Below are positions 24,867-33,877 of a DNA stretch of 64,000 nt, one piece after another (position 1 is the first letter of the stretch; each line of letters begins with the position of its first letter). The position numbers and the translations under genes are program-made. The stretch lies in the NCBI RefSeq assembly GCF_019278565.1, contig NZ_CP058988.1, forward strand, positions 2,542,001-2,606,000. The letters run 5' to 3'. The stretch is from Cellulophaga sp. HaHa_2_95 (GTDB lineage Bacteria; Bacteroidota; Bacteroidia; Flavobacteriales; Flavobacteriaceae). The notes under the pieces are model-generated. The model did not search any database, was not told the origin of the DNA, and saw only the letters and a list, made by a program, of their open reading frames with translations.

Positions 24867-26612
24867 CTAGTCAAAATAAGACTGTAGTTCCTTTTTTATG
24901 TTCTCCCATTGCGATTTATCTCCAGTGATAACTTGTGCTACTTCTTTTACTTTTGCTGTACCAAATCCTATGGCTTCTTTAAGTCCAATATGTGGTGGTA
25001 ATGATAACTCGCCACTACTCACTACAGCATCAATAATAAAAGGTTTTGTACTATTTTTTGCTTGCTGTATGGCAGCGCCTATATCTTTTGCATGTTCTAC
25101 GCGTACCCCGTCACCGCCGCACAGCTTAGCATAGTCTGCAAAGTTAACATTGGTTTCATGCAAGGCATCTAAGCTTGCCGCTAAACCTACTTCTTCCATT
25201 TCTAACTTTACGAAACTCAGTTCAGAATTATTAAAGACTAGGATTTTAACGGGTAGCTTATATCGTACCGCTGTAATAAAATCTTGCATCGCCATATTAA
25301 AAGCACCGTCACCACTAAGGCACCAAATTTCTTTCTCAGGATGCGCTAATTGCGCTCCTATAGCAGATGGCAGGCCTACTGCCATAGAACCATGATTAAA
25401 AGAGCCAATGAGGCGTCTCTGTTTGTTAAACGAAATATGATGTGCAGCCCATATGGCAGAGGTTCCCGTTTCTACGGTAAAAATGGCGTCATCCGCAGCA
25501 TATTCATTTACAAAGCCCGCAAATATCTGTGGATGTAAAGGTTCGTTCTCACGTGTTGGAGAAGCTTGTTCTTTCATGTTTTCTTTCCAATTAAGAAAGC
25601 TTTTTCTTAGTTTATCAAGAAATGAGGCATCGTCTTTCTGATGTATCTTAGGATTTAGTAAGGTTAAAAATGAAGAGATATCACTCCAAACCCCTAAAGA
25701 AACAGCGGTTCTATTTCCTATATTTTCCTGTCTAATGTCTACCTGAATGGTTTTTGTATCATGAGGTAAAAAATCAATATACGGAAAATCGGTTCCTAGC
25801 ATCAATAACAAATCGCATTTCATTACGGCATTGTAACCAGAAGGATTCCCGATTAAACCCGTAAGTCCCACTACATTTTCTGTGTCGTGATCAAAAATGT
25901 CACTAGCACGTAAACTGTGTGTGATGGGGGCGTTCAATTTTTTTGAAAGGGTTAGTACTGCTTCTCTACTCTCTCTACATCCGTCACCAGCTAAAATACC
26001 GATAGTTTTAGCAGTATTTAAAAGTGCAGCAGCTTCAGAAACGGTTTCCTCATCGGGTACCAAACGAGAAGCGTATGTTTGTATAGGGTGAATAAATTGC
26101 TGATTTTCGGCTTTCATTTCTGCCACATTCGCTGGCAATTCTATTCTGCATACCGTATTATTAGCTAAGGCTGTTTTAATAGCGCGTTGAATAATCATAG
26201 GTGCTTGCTCTGGTGTTTTAATAATCGCCTGATATTCACAAACATCATCAAATACCTTTTTCAAATCTACCTCCTGAAAAAAGCTAGTTCCTTGTTGTCG
26301 TTGATCTATTTGTCCTGTGATGGCAATTAGTGGGGTGCGTTCCTTCTTAGCGTTGTATAAGCCATTAATTAAGTGTAATGCTCCAGGACCTACTGTTCCT
26401 GCACAGACTCCTAATCTTCCGGTGGTCTGGCTTTGGCCAAAGGCAGCAAAAGAGGCATTACCTTCGTGTTTCATTCCTATCCAATCTACGCTATCGCGCT
26501 CTTCTATTGCTTTTACAAAAAAGTTCAAGGCATCACCAGTCACGCCATATACATGATCTACGCCGACGCTTTCTAGGATATCTAATAATTGTTCTGATAC
26601 ATTTTTAGACAT
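24867..26612 (-). CDS. poxB: Thiamine-pyrophosphate enzyme, pyruvate oxidase/dehydrogenase (quinone) type
   Basis: A 581-residue ThDP enzyme of the PoxB group. N-terminal pyrimidine-binding domain with the activating Glu in MKHEGNASFAA (about 50), a central FAD/transhydrogenase-like domain, and a C-terminal PP domain with the ThDP motif GDGAFNMAMQDFITAVRY then NNSE. PoxB-type enzymes oxidise pyruvate to acetate and CO2, passing electrons to quinones or oxygen. The C-terminal tail (VITGDKSQWENIKKELQSYFD in part) resembles the membrane-binding end of PoxB. A second, Rieske-fused member of this family lies at 53386-55335. Confidence 0.88.
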   Translation of the reverse strand: MSKNVSEQLLDILESVGVDHVYGVTGDALNFFVKAIEERDSVDWIGMKHEGNASFAAFGQSQTTGRLGVCAGTVGPGALHLINGLYNAKKERTPLIAITGQIDQRQQGTSFFQEVDLKKVFDDVCEYQAIIKTPEQAPMIIQRAIKTALANNTVCRIELPANVAEMKAENQQFIHPIQTYASRLVPDEETVSEAAALLNTAKTIGILAGDGCRESREAVLTLSKKLNAPITHSLRASDIFDHDTENVVGLTGLIGNPSGYNAVMKCDLLLMLGTDFPYIDFLPHDTKTIQVDIRQENIGNRTAVSLGVWSDISSFLTLLNPKIHQKDDASFLDKLRKSFLNWKENMKEQASPTRENEPLHPQIFAGFVNEYAADDAIFTVETGTSAIWAAHHISFNKQRRLIGSFNHGSMAVGLPSAIGAQLAHPEKEIWCLSGDGAFNMAMQDFITAVRYKLPVKILVFNNSELSFVKLEMEEVGLAASLDALHETNVNFADYAKLCGGDGVRVEHAKDIGAAIQQAKNSTKPFIIDAVVSSGELSLPPHIGLKEAIGFGTAKVKEVAQVITGDKSQWENIKKELQSYFD

Positions 26613-26762
26613 AATTATAAATTTTAAAGATTCTGTTTTTTTTAAAGTCTCTATAGCAGGTATATTGCCCTGAGATTGCTCATCAATTGATTATTTTAGG
26701 GCTGTGGCCATCTTCTAGTAATTCGTTGCTATAAAATACCTTACGGATATGTGAAAATTTAT

Positions 26763-27179
26763 CTATTTTCCAATGACTCTTGCCGTAACCATACCAAATA
26801 CAATGTGACCAATAGTCATAGCAACCAATCGCATAGGCATTGAGCCATCCATCGGAGGCATTTCCAATAACATCCCCATCCCCTTCATCCCTATTTGGGC
26901 TAGCACTAGGGCTACAATACCAAAGGCAATTCCTTTTAGCCAGATATTTGTTATAGACACGTTGGGTGCAAAAATATACCCGTACAATAGGGCGAAAGTA
27001 ATTCCCATTATAAAGTGTAATATCCACCCTATAGTGATAGAAACTCCCATGGCGCCCCCTAAAAGTTTCCAAGGTGCCATTTCTGGCATTCCAATATTTG
27101 GAGCCATAATCATAATAAGAGTCATAATTACGGTTCCTAAAATTCCTGCTGCTACATATTTTGTAAATTGATGGTTCAT
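26763..27179 (-). CDS. Small four-span membrane protein of unknown function
   Basis: A 138-residue hydrophobic protein with four probable transmembrane helices (about 8-28, 42-68, 78-98, 112-134), rich in Gly and Met (GMKGMGMLLEMPPMDGSMPMR). The start at ATG 27179 gives MNHQFTKYVAAGILGTVIM, a normal first helix. An overlapping minus frame from 26683 to 27072 lacks codon sense and is a shadow. It is 150 bases downstream of the end of the region upstream of poxB and may be co-transcribed with it. I do not recognise a named family with certainty. Confidence 0.7.
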   Translation of the reverse strand: MNHQFTKYVAAGILGTVIMTLIMIMAPNIGMPEMAPWKLLGGAMGVSITIGWILHFIMGITFALLYGYIFAPNVSITNIWLKGIAFGIVALVLAQIGMKGMGMLLEMPPMDGSMPMRLVAMTIGHIVFGMVTARVIGK

Positions 27180-27648
27180 TTTTTTGTGGTTTTAATTTGA
27201 TGTAACTGTTCGTAAGTGAAAATCTTATAGCATTTGGAATCCTACTAGTTTTAAAAGGGTATGCTATGAATTACTAAGAGGCAAGGTAGGGGCGATTTTG
27301 ACGCTTTATTGCTTCGTACCACTAGATTATTGCCCCATATGATTTAAGGTATTTATTGGATATCTAAAAATTGTACTTAAAGCCCATCGTTTAAAACAGC
27401 ATTTTGACCCTGAAAAATCGAATTGGAAATTAGGGTGCAGGAAAGATCGTTTGCACTACAAACGCTTTTACTATTAATTCGTTTTAAGCTCATGAGCTTG
27501 ATAAAAATTTTAGAAAAGCGATTCCAAAAATCATAGAGATTGGATATTCTAAGAATGGAGGATAGGGAAGAGAGGCTTATTTTATCTATATAATATACAG
27601 TCAGCTTTTCCCAGAATACTAGGGTGTTGAGCTTGTTTGTAAAATAAA
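27180..27648. other. Long intergenic stretch, no supported gene
   Basis: About 470 bases between the membrane-protein start and the barrel-protein terminator. A short plus-strand frame near 27375-27470 (FDPEKSNWKLGCRK) reads like protein but has no start and no match I recognise; it could be a gene remnant. Nothing else supported. Confidence 0.35.
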
Positions 27649-27680
27649 AAAAACCTGCCCTTTAGAAAAGGCAGGTTTTT
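27649..27680 (-). terminator. Terminator after the outer-membrane barrel gene
   Basis: 11-bp stem AAAAACCTGCC (27649-27659) with GGCAGGTTTTT (27670-27680); read on the minus strand it is followed by TTTATTTT. About 30 bases after the barrel gene stop. Confidence 0.88.
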
Positions 27681-27708
27681 ATGACCATATTGAATGTGAA
27701 GTATGTTG

Positions 27709-28584
27709 TTATTCTTTAGAAGCCGAAGGCTTAAATTTGTAGGTAATACCAAAATTAATTCCAAAAGAAGAATAAGGCACTTTTTGCGACAATCTTTTGG
27801 TAGTATCTGTATCACTACTTGATAAGTTGTCTACGTAAGTTGTTTTCTTGTTGGTGCCATCAGGTAGGTTGTCTATAGAAAATACACCAGCAGCAGCAAC
27901 AGTTCCATCAGGTAAAACGATATCCGTATTAAATTCTGAAATCTCAGAATCTTTACGCTTTAAGCTAATCCCATAATATTCTGCTTCAGCGAAAAGGCTA
28001 AGGTTAGGACTTAATTCATAGTTATATCCAAGAGCAGCTACGAAACCGATTGGAAAATGTCCGTGAAAATCTTCTTTATAATTCGTTTCGGAGTAGGATC
28101 CAGAAGGTAAATTTTGAGCTTCAGCCTCTTGATCCGTAAATACTGCTTTGTTATATACTACAGCTTCTGTTTTACCAGCAACCTTGAACAAACCACCTAT
28201 ACGTCCAAAAACATTATTATTAAATTTGTAAACCAATGAAGCAGATCCTCCAAAAGCACGTGCTCTAGCAATGGCGTTTACTTGTTGACTTGTGGAATTT
28301 ACAACCGTAACATCTTGGTCAGATCCATGTAAGTATCCTAAACTTACGTCTGCTCCGAAAGTATCATTAAAAAAATACGTACCTCTTATTTGAAAATTGA
28401 CTCCTTCACCGTAACTTCCGTAGGAGTTCTCAACATTTGCTCCTGTTTCAGAAACAGTAGTTATTTCTCCTAATTTCATTCCGGCACTACCTACTGCATA
28501 TCCAGTACTGGCAGAAACTTGAAATTGACTGTATGCTGAACTTGTCATTATAAGCGCAGTAAGCGCTATAAAAATATGTTTCAT
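27709..28584 (-). CDS. Outer-membrane beta-barrel protein
   Basis: A 291-residue exported protein. Signal peptide MKHIFIALTALIMTSSAYSQ, then alternating beta strands ending in aromatic residues (FQIRGTYFFND, FGADVSLGYLHG, GGSASLVYKFNN, FVAALGYNYELSPNLSLFAEAEYYG) and a final strand SSFGINFGITYKFK, with the aromatic end recognised by the barrel-assembly machinery (a short SASKE tail follows). It belongs with the porin-like OmpA-barrel/OMP_b-brl group. It is a single-gene unit with its own terminator. Ligand or role not visible. Confidence 0.82.
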   Translation of the reverse strand: MKHIFIALTALIMTSSAYSQFQVSASTGYAVGSAGMKLGEITTVSETGANVENSYGSYGEGVNFQIRGTYFFNDTFGADVSLGYLHGSDQDVTVVNSTSQQVNAIARARAFGGSASLVYKFNNNVFGRIGGLFKVAGKTEAVVYNKAVFTDQEAEAQNLPSGSYSETNYKEDFHGHFPIGFVAALGYNYELSPNLSLFAEAEYYGISLKRKDSEISEFNTDIVLPDGTVAAAGVFSIDNLPDGTNKKTTYVDNLSSSDTDTTKRLSQKVPYSSFGINFGITYKFKPSASKE

Positions 28585-28962
28585 AAAATTTGATTTTAGT
28601 TATTAAATTAATTTTTAAAAGTTATGTATTGAGTTTTAATTGTGGGTAAATATACTTTTTTTTGCGTGTTGCAATAGTTAAAACCGGTGTAAGAATTAGT
28701 TTACTTTACAAAGTTTTAACTTTTTTTAAAACTATCTATTTATCGTTCAATTACTTAGAGCTTTTGTTCCTAAAGATGAGTATAAGTAGTAAATGTTAAA
28801 TTGAGGAGAAAAAGGGTGTAAATACGGCTTTTTGTAAATCAAGTTAATAGTATATAGAAAATTAGTCGTATCATTTGTAGCTTTTTTTATTCATTTACTC
28901 GTTCAAATCCGTTGATAGTTTCTTAGAGTTTTATATATTTAAAATCTAAAAATGTTTATAGG
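28585..28962. other. Divergent promoter region, barrel gene and retron operon
   Basis: 378 bases between a minus-strand and a plus-strand gene, very AT-rich. It must hold both promoters; I see only imperfect -7 boxes (minus AAACTTTG near 28708) and no repeat or RNA structure. Confidence 0.4.
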
Positions 28963-31900
28963 TTGAAATTAGTAAAACAAAAGAAACTCTATTTTTCTGA
29001 AGGAAAATCGGATAAAGTTTATGAAGTAGATCTCTGTGAAAATCAAGATCTATTTGTGGTAAACTTCAGGTACGGGAGGCGAGGAGCACAGTTACGGGAA
29101 GGCACCAAAACTGTTTTTCCAGTAGCTTATGAAGAAGCTTATAAAATTTTTAATGCACTTATTGATAGTAAAGAAAAAAAAGGATACTCCGATACGGTAC
29201 TGGAAGTATCGGCTGAAACTTCTAAGATTCCAAGTTCTTCTGTACATACAATTAGAGAAGAAACTATCTTAAAATATTTGCAACAAGCTTTAACCCATAC
29301 GTATACAAGGAACTGGAAGACATCGCGTATTATTTTAAGAGCAGGAACCTTAAAAATGGTTGCTGCTTCAGATGTGATTGCTCAATTTTTATCAGCAACG
29401 GATGAATTTCAGCAACATAACGCCATAACCGTATTAGCACAATTTGGAAATACTACATATACCCAAAAAATTTTAGAAGTCTTTAAACAACATACTTTCA
29501 AAACGATAGCGGGTAGAGCAGCATGTGCCTATATTTTAAAGTACGGAAATACTGTAGACCAACAAGTTATTCACACAGAAGTCTCTAAGTATGTATCTGA
29601 AGATCAGATTCATTCTTTACCCATGCACTATATTAGCGGGAATACCGTGGATGCCTCTCTGTTGTATTATGCGTATGTTTTCGCTAATAAGAATGAGGCC
29701 TTACGCCACAAGATATACCAACTATTAGACAAAATTACGTTAGAGGTTAATATATTTAAGTCTATTAGATACATATATAGAACATCACAAATTACAAATG
29801 ATATTTCATTCTTTGCGTTACTTTCCAAGCGTATAGCTGTAAGTAAACCTGGATATACATCAGACTATATTTATAGCAACGATTCATGGGTACTAGCCAT
29901 AGATGAAAAGAAGAAAGAGAACCCTTCTATAGCTTTTTCAGCTAAGACAAAAAATTATTTCAATAAAGCAACCTACAAGAAAGTATATGAATTAAGCACC
30001 GAAAATACAGAGGCTTATATTAACTATGCTACAGAAACGCTATGTGCGCTAAATGACGAGGATGATGGCGCAAAACAAGATGTTCAATATGCCTACAATT
30101 ATGATTCCTATACAGGTCGTTATACTTCGGAGAAAAGAATTTTCCCTAAATACCATAACTACCTAGCTTTAATGTACATTTTGTACGGGAACTCATCAAG
30201 AGTACAGCATTTAAAAAATAAATGGTATTATGTAGAGGAAATTCAACCAGATAGCCCCAGAGAAGAGGCGCTATCCAGTGTTTGGGATACAAAACCAGAT
30301 AATGTGATAAGTATTTTAGCTAATGCTAAAAGTACGATTGCGGTAGATTTTTCATTGCGAATTATAAAAGAAAATGCACATTTTTTAGATACAATTAATG
30401 ATGATTTGATAGCGAAGTTGGTAAGTCATTACCAGCCGAAGGTATTAGATTTAATTCTTGATATTTTAGAAAACAAGTACAAAATAACGCAACCGGAGGA
30501 ACTTGTTTTATTGGCACTTTTGAAATCTAAAAACGAAAAAGCAATTCAATTAGGATTGGGTTGGCTAAAAACCTACGAACGTAATTATTTTGATAACAGC
30601 CACTTTATGCCAGCTTTACTACTTAGTAATGCTATGGAAGTAATCACTTATTTGAAAACCTTATTTCAATACAATCTCCCTTATGATCATCCTATTCAAA
30701 TTACATCCTTACGACCCCTTTTTGACCCTATAAATAGTTTTAATAAAGATTTTTTAATTGCTGTTAATGAGCTGATTGGTGAGTCGGAATTTGGTAAACT
30801 CTTAAAGGAAACACCTTCCCATAAAATTGCAGAACTATCTAATTCTAATCTAATAACTAATAAATTATTTGCACTCAATCTGGCAAAATATAATAGTGTA
30901 CCTGCCTATGAGTTATTTAAAGACTCGTTCGAGGAGTACATCAACTCAGATGAAGCGGCCCTACGAAAAGCAGGAATTGCATTGTTAGCTCATTTTCCAG
31001 ATGATTTTTTATTAGCAAATAAACAAGATATTGTAGGGTTTTTATTTTCTGAATTTCAGGAAGTCAGAGAAGCTATTCAGCCGACTATTGAACGATTAGT
31101 AAACTTAGACCAAGCTTTTAAAGCTAATTTACTGCACCAGTTATTACAAGTTCTAACAGAGCCAGAAACGTATCAAGGGGTGCATCAGAATTGTTATGAG
31201 TTACTGATTAAGTATTTCGAAAGAGATTTGTCGTCTTTATCCAAAGAGCATATTATGAGCCTTATAGGATCAAAATATGAGAGTGCTCAGAATTTAGGAG
31301 CTCCAATTTTTGAAAAAAACATCAGCCTTTCTAGCTTAACGATGCTAGAATTGGTGCAATTAGCACATAGTGATGTCTATTTAATTAGAGCAAAATTATA
31401 TAACTTTTTCAAGGAAAATAAAGCCCGTGTTAATTATGAGCTAGAAGATGCATTGCATATTTTTAATACAGAATGGCAAGATGTTATAGATTGGGCTTGT
31501 ACGTATTTTGAGGAACATATAGAAACAAAAAACTGGACGATAGAAATGCTTTTATATGCATGTGATCACGTGAAACAAGATGTTCAGGCTTTTGGAATGA
31601 AAATGGTCACGAAACATTTCTCTGAAGATAAAGGTTTACCGTTACTGAAAAAACTGCAGGAACACCCTACAGAACGTATGCAGTTTTTCGTTACTAATTA
31701 TTTAGAAGGGTATGCTAAAGATAAGCATGAAGTAATTTTAGCTTTAGAAAATTACTTTAAAACCAGTTTATTCCGAATCAATTCAAACAGAGCGGCAAAA
31801 ACAAGAATTTACGCCTTCTTAGAACAAGAGGCGCTAAAAAATGAAGAAGTAGCAGTTATGACCGTGCGTATTATCAGTGTTATATTAGGTACTAAAACAT

Positions 31901-32004
31901 TGAGAGATAAAAGCAGAAGTATAGATATTTTATTGGCCATAGCAGTGCAATATCCAACCGTAGAAGTTCCACTATTAATCCATGATTTAAGTAATGAAAT
32001 TTAA
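28963..32004 (+). CDS. Retron accessory protein: WGR domain + ARM/HEAT repeats
   Basis: A 1013-residue protein with an N-terminal WGR domain (about 1-75; KLYFSEGKSDKVYEVDL and VNFRYGRRGAQL, the WGR-like core) followed by some 900 residues of alpha-helical ARM/HEAT-type repeats. WGR domains bind nucleic acid ends, as in PARPs; the solenoid should bind partners. It starts with TTG at 28963, which gives an exact WGR N terminus; no ATG is available in the first domain. The next gene overlaps it by 11 bases. With the SWIM protein and reverse transcriptase behind it, it matches the 'ARM' partner of type XIII retrons, so it is probably a defence component. Enzymatic motifs are absent. Confidence 0.85.
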   Translation: MKLVKQKKLYFSEGKSDKVYEVDLCENQDLFVVNFRYGRRGAQLREGTKTVFPVAYEEAYKIFNALIDSKEKKGYSDTVLEVSAETSKIPSSSVHTIREETILKYLQQALTHTYTRNWKTSRIILRAGTLKMVAASDVIAQFLSATDEFQQHNAITVLAQFGNTTYTQKILEVFKQHTFKTIAGRAACAYILKYGNTVDQQVIHTEVSKYVSEDQIHSLPMHYISGNTVDASLLYYAYVFANKNEALRHKIYQLLDKITLEVNIFKSIRYIYRTSQITNDISFFALLSKRIAVSKPGYTSDYIYSNDSWVLAIDEKKKENPSIAFSAKTKNYFNKATYKKVYELSTENTEAYINYATETLCALNDEDDGAKQDVQYAYNYDSYTGRYTSEKRIFPKYHNYLALMYILYGNSSRVQHLKNKWYYVEEIQPDSPREEALSSVWDTKPDNVISILANAKSTIAVDFSLRIIKENAHFLDTINDDLIAKLVSHYQPKVLDLILDILENKYKITQPEELVLLALLKSKNEKAIQLGLGWLKTYERNYFDNSHFMPALLLSNAMEVITYLKTLFQYNLPYDHPIQITSLRPLFDPINSFNKDFLIAVNELIGESEFGKLLKETPSHKIAELSNSNLITNKLFALNLAKYNSVPAYELFKDSFEEYINSDEAALRKAGIALLAHFPDDFLLANKQDIVGFLFSEFQEVREAIQPTIERLVNLDQAFKANLLHQLLQVLTEPETYQGVHQNCYELLIKYFERDLSSLSKEHIMSLIGSKYESAQNLGAPIFEKNISLSSLTMLELVQLAHSDVYLIRAKLYNFFKENKARVNYELEDALHIFNTEWQDVIDWACTYFEEHIETKNWTIEMLLYACDHVKQDVQAFGMKMVTKHFSEDKGLPLLKKLQEHPTERMQFFVTNYLEGYAKDKHEVILALENYFKTSLFRINSNRAAKTRIYAFLEQEALKNEEVAVMTVRIISVILGTKTLRDKSRSIDILLAIAVQYPTVEVPLLIHDLSNEI

Positions 32005-33622
32005 TTATAAATATAGTGGAACCAGCAATATCGTCAACGATATTTCGTCTACAGGGGTGAGTTTTGCTCCAGATATTTTACGAGAGCCTACGTATTTTGT
32101 GGGCAGTTTAGATAAAAAACTGCCTTTTAGAGAAGCAATTTCAGCGTTACATGAAGTAGTAGTTGCAGATTTTAATTTTCAACCTAAGGATAATTCTGAA
32201 TATTTAGCATGGTTAAAAAATGAAGAAACAAATTGGATAGCAGAAGCCTCTGCGGAATTGCCTAAGATAAAATATGAGATTAGACAATTACAAGGACAAT
32301 TAAAAGGATTGCGCGAGCAACGAGAAGAGATTACTAGACCTTTCTATAAATCTCAAAAGGAATATTTTAAATATATCTATACAAGAGACTATGCGGCATG
32401 GTTAGTATTAGATCCTGTAATTACGGTGCACCCAGATCAAGTTTTCTTTGAATGCTTTAGTAAAGACGAATCAGTATATGGAAAATTATCATGTGGTCTT
32501 GATGTTTTTAATAACATCAACGAGTTTAAATGTGGAACTACCAACATTGACTATTCGCAAAAACTTTATAATGAATTTCAGAAAATTAGAACCTATAAAG
32601 ACACAGAATTTAAAATAGATCCCAAAGGTTTTGATGTTCAAACTTCAGGTGAAGAATCATATAGAGAGGTGAAAATTGATTTACCAGATAGTTGGGTTCG
32701 TGGTTTCTTACAAGTAAGCTCTGCGATGACAAGTGATAAGGTCTCTTTTGATTTACACCCTATAGATATTGCTAATTTTATTGCTGTATTAAAACGAAAT
32801 AAAGAAAAAAAAGGACCTAGGGCGATTAAGTATATTTTAAAACCAGGACAACCTATTGTTGCTGTCTTTGAGCCTTGGAATATAGAGGTAGCTTGTTTAC
32901 AGTCTATCTATACTGGCCATGAAGCTAAAGAAATTAGAGTTTGGGGAAGAAGAAGAATTCAATTATTAGAACGCTTATTACCCATCACAGGAAAATTTAC
33001 GGTGCATTTATTAGGAACCGGAATGCCTTCTTTTTACATAGCTCATTTGGCTAACGACATGTATTTTACTTTAGGTCTTTCTGGTTGGACTGCTAATGAT
33101 TGGTCTCAAGCTACGCAACTAGATTTATTAGCACCTAGAGGTAAAGTTCCAGCAACCACGATGCAAACCATTTATTTAGAATTAAGAAAAGATTGGTTGA
33201 ATACGGAAAAAGGGATTGCCAATAAACTAAACTTAGACGTACAAACGGTAAAACAGTCTTTAGAAACTTTTACACAAGCGGGTAAGGTTATTTATGATTT
33301 AAAAAACGAGGTGTATAGAGTTAGAGAATTAAAACGCGAAGGTATTGATCTTGAAGAATTACGCTTTTCTAGTTCCACGGATAAAGAAGCCTACCAATTA
33401 ATGGAAAATGGTGAAGTTCGTAATTTAAAATCCGAAGTTCAAAATGATAAAATAGAAGTTACTGCCGTAGTGAGTAATAGCTTCAAAACAACGGTAGTTA
33501 TTAATAAAGATTTACAGATTACAGATGGTAAGTGTAATTGCAATTATTATTACATGAATAAGATGACAAAAGGCCCTTGTGAGCATATTTTAGCAACAAG
33601 AATAAGCTTTGATAAAAAATAA
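31994..33622 (+). CDS. Retron accessory protein: winged helix + SWIM zinc finger
   Basis: A 542-residue protein. The first 380 residues are a helical and beta scaffold without a family I can name; a winged helix follows (about 390-440; GIANKLNLDVQTVKQSLETFTQAGKV in part), and the C terminus carries a SWIM zinc finger CxCx12CxH (Cys514, Cys516, Cys529, His531). SWIM fingers bind DNA or protein. The ATG overlaps the WGR-ARM gene by 11 bases, so they are translated together. The retron ncRNA starts about 20 bases after its stop. It corresponds to the 'WHSWIM' component of type XIII retrons. No catalytic motif is visible. Confidence 0.85.
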   Translation: MKFNYKYSGTSNIVNDISSTGVSFAPDILREPTYFVGSLDKKLPFREAISALHEVVVADFNFQPKDNSEYLAWLKNEETNWIAEASAELPKIKYEIRQLQGQLKGLREQREEITRPFYKSQKEYFKYIYTRDYAAWLVLDPVITVHPDQVFFECFSKDESVYGKLSCGLDVFNNINEFKCGTTNIDYSQKLYNEFQKIRTYKDTEFKIDPKGFDVQTSGEESYREVKIDLPDSWVRGFLQVSSAMTSDKVSFDLHPIDIANFIAVLKRNKEKKGPRAIKYILKPGQPIVAVFEPWNIEVACLQSIYTGHEAKEIRVWGRRRIQLLERLLPITGKFTVHLLGTGMPSFYIAHLANDMYFTLGLSGWTANDWSQATQLDLLAPRGKVPATTMQTIYLELRKDWLNTEKGIANKLNLDVQTVKQSLETFTQAGKVIYDLKNEVYRVRELKREGIDLEELRFSSSTDKEAYQLMENGEVRNLKSEVQNDKIEVTAVVSNSFKTTVVINKDLQITDGKCNCNYYYMNKMTKGPCEHILATRISFDKK

Positions 33623-33640
33623 TTAATATATTTAAACTTT

Positions 33641-33869
33641 GGTAGCAATAAGATAAAAACCTTGCATTTTGATTGGTGGATCGCCAATCTTGTTTACAGA
33701 CAATGAACGCGTCACTGACTCGAACTTAACTTGTGAAATAGGTACTAGTGTACCATTTCCGGTTAGACTTCTATGAAGTGAAATAGTACACTAGTACCTA
33801 TTTCACTGGAGTTGTTCAATTCAGTCTTTAGAATCGTACGAAGGGAAAAATTACATCTTATTTGCTACC
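33641..33869 (+). ncRNA. Retron msr-msd non-coding RNA
   Basis: Region with retron ncRNA layout. Outer repeat a1 GGTAGCAATAAGAT (33641-33654) pairs with a2 ATCTTATTTGCTACC (33855-33869), one bulged T. msr part: hairpin GATTGG (33671-33676)/CCAATC (33684-33689). msd part: a perfect 21-bp inverted repeat, arms 33733-33753 and 33786-33806, with a 32-base loop that itself folds (CATTTC 33754-33759 with GAAGTG 33775-33780, one G-U pair). Short GACT/GAAC segments at 33717-33725 could extend the stem with GTTC/AGTC at 33814-33826. The reverse transcriptase ATG comes 9 bases after a2. A weak -7-like AAACTTTG is at 33634-33641. The branching G was not located with certainty. Confidence 0.82.
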
Positions 33870-33877
33870 TTTTTTTT

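Noticed and set aside
26683..27072. 129-codon minus-strand frame
   Set aside because: Overlaps the membrane protein gene in another frame and has no protein-like composition; read as a shadow.
33733..33806. The 21-bp inverted repeat as a plain terminator of the SWIM-protein gene
   Set aside because: Large 32-base loop, no T tract after it, and it is enclosed by the a1/a2 repeat before a retron RT.
33812..33877. Upstream in-frame start of the reverse transcriptase
   Set aside because: It lies inside the retron ncRNA between the msd stem and a2; the ATG at 33878 is better.
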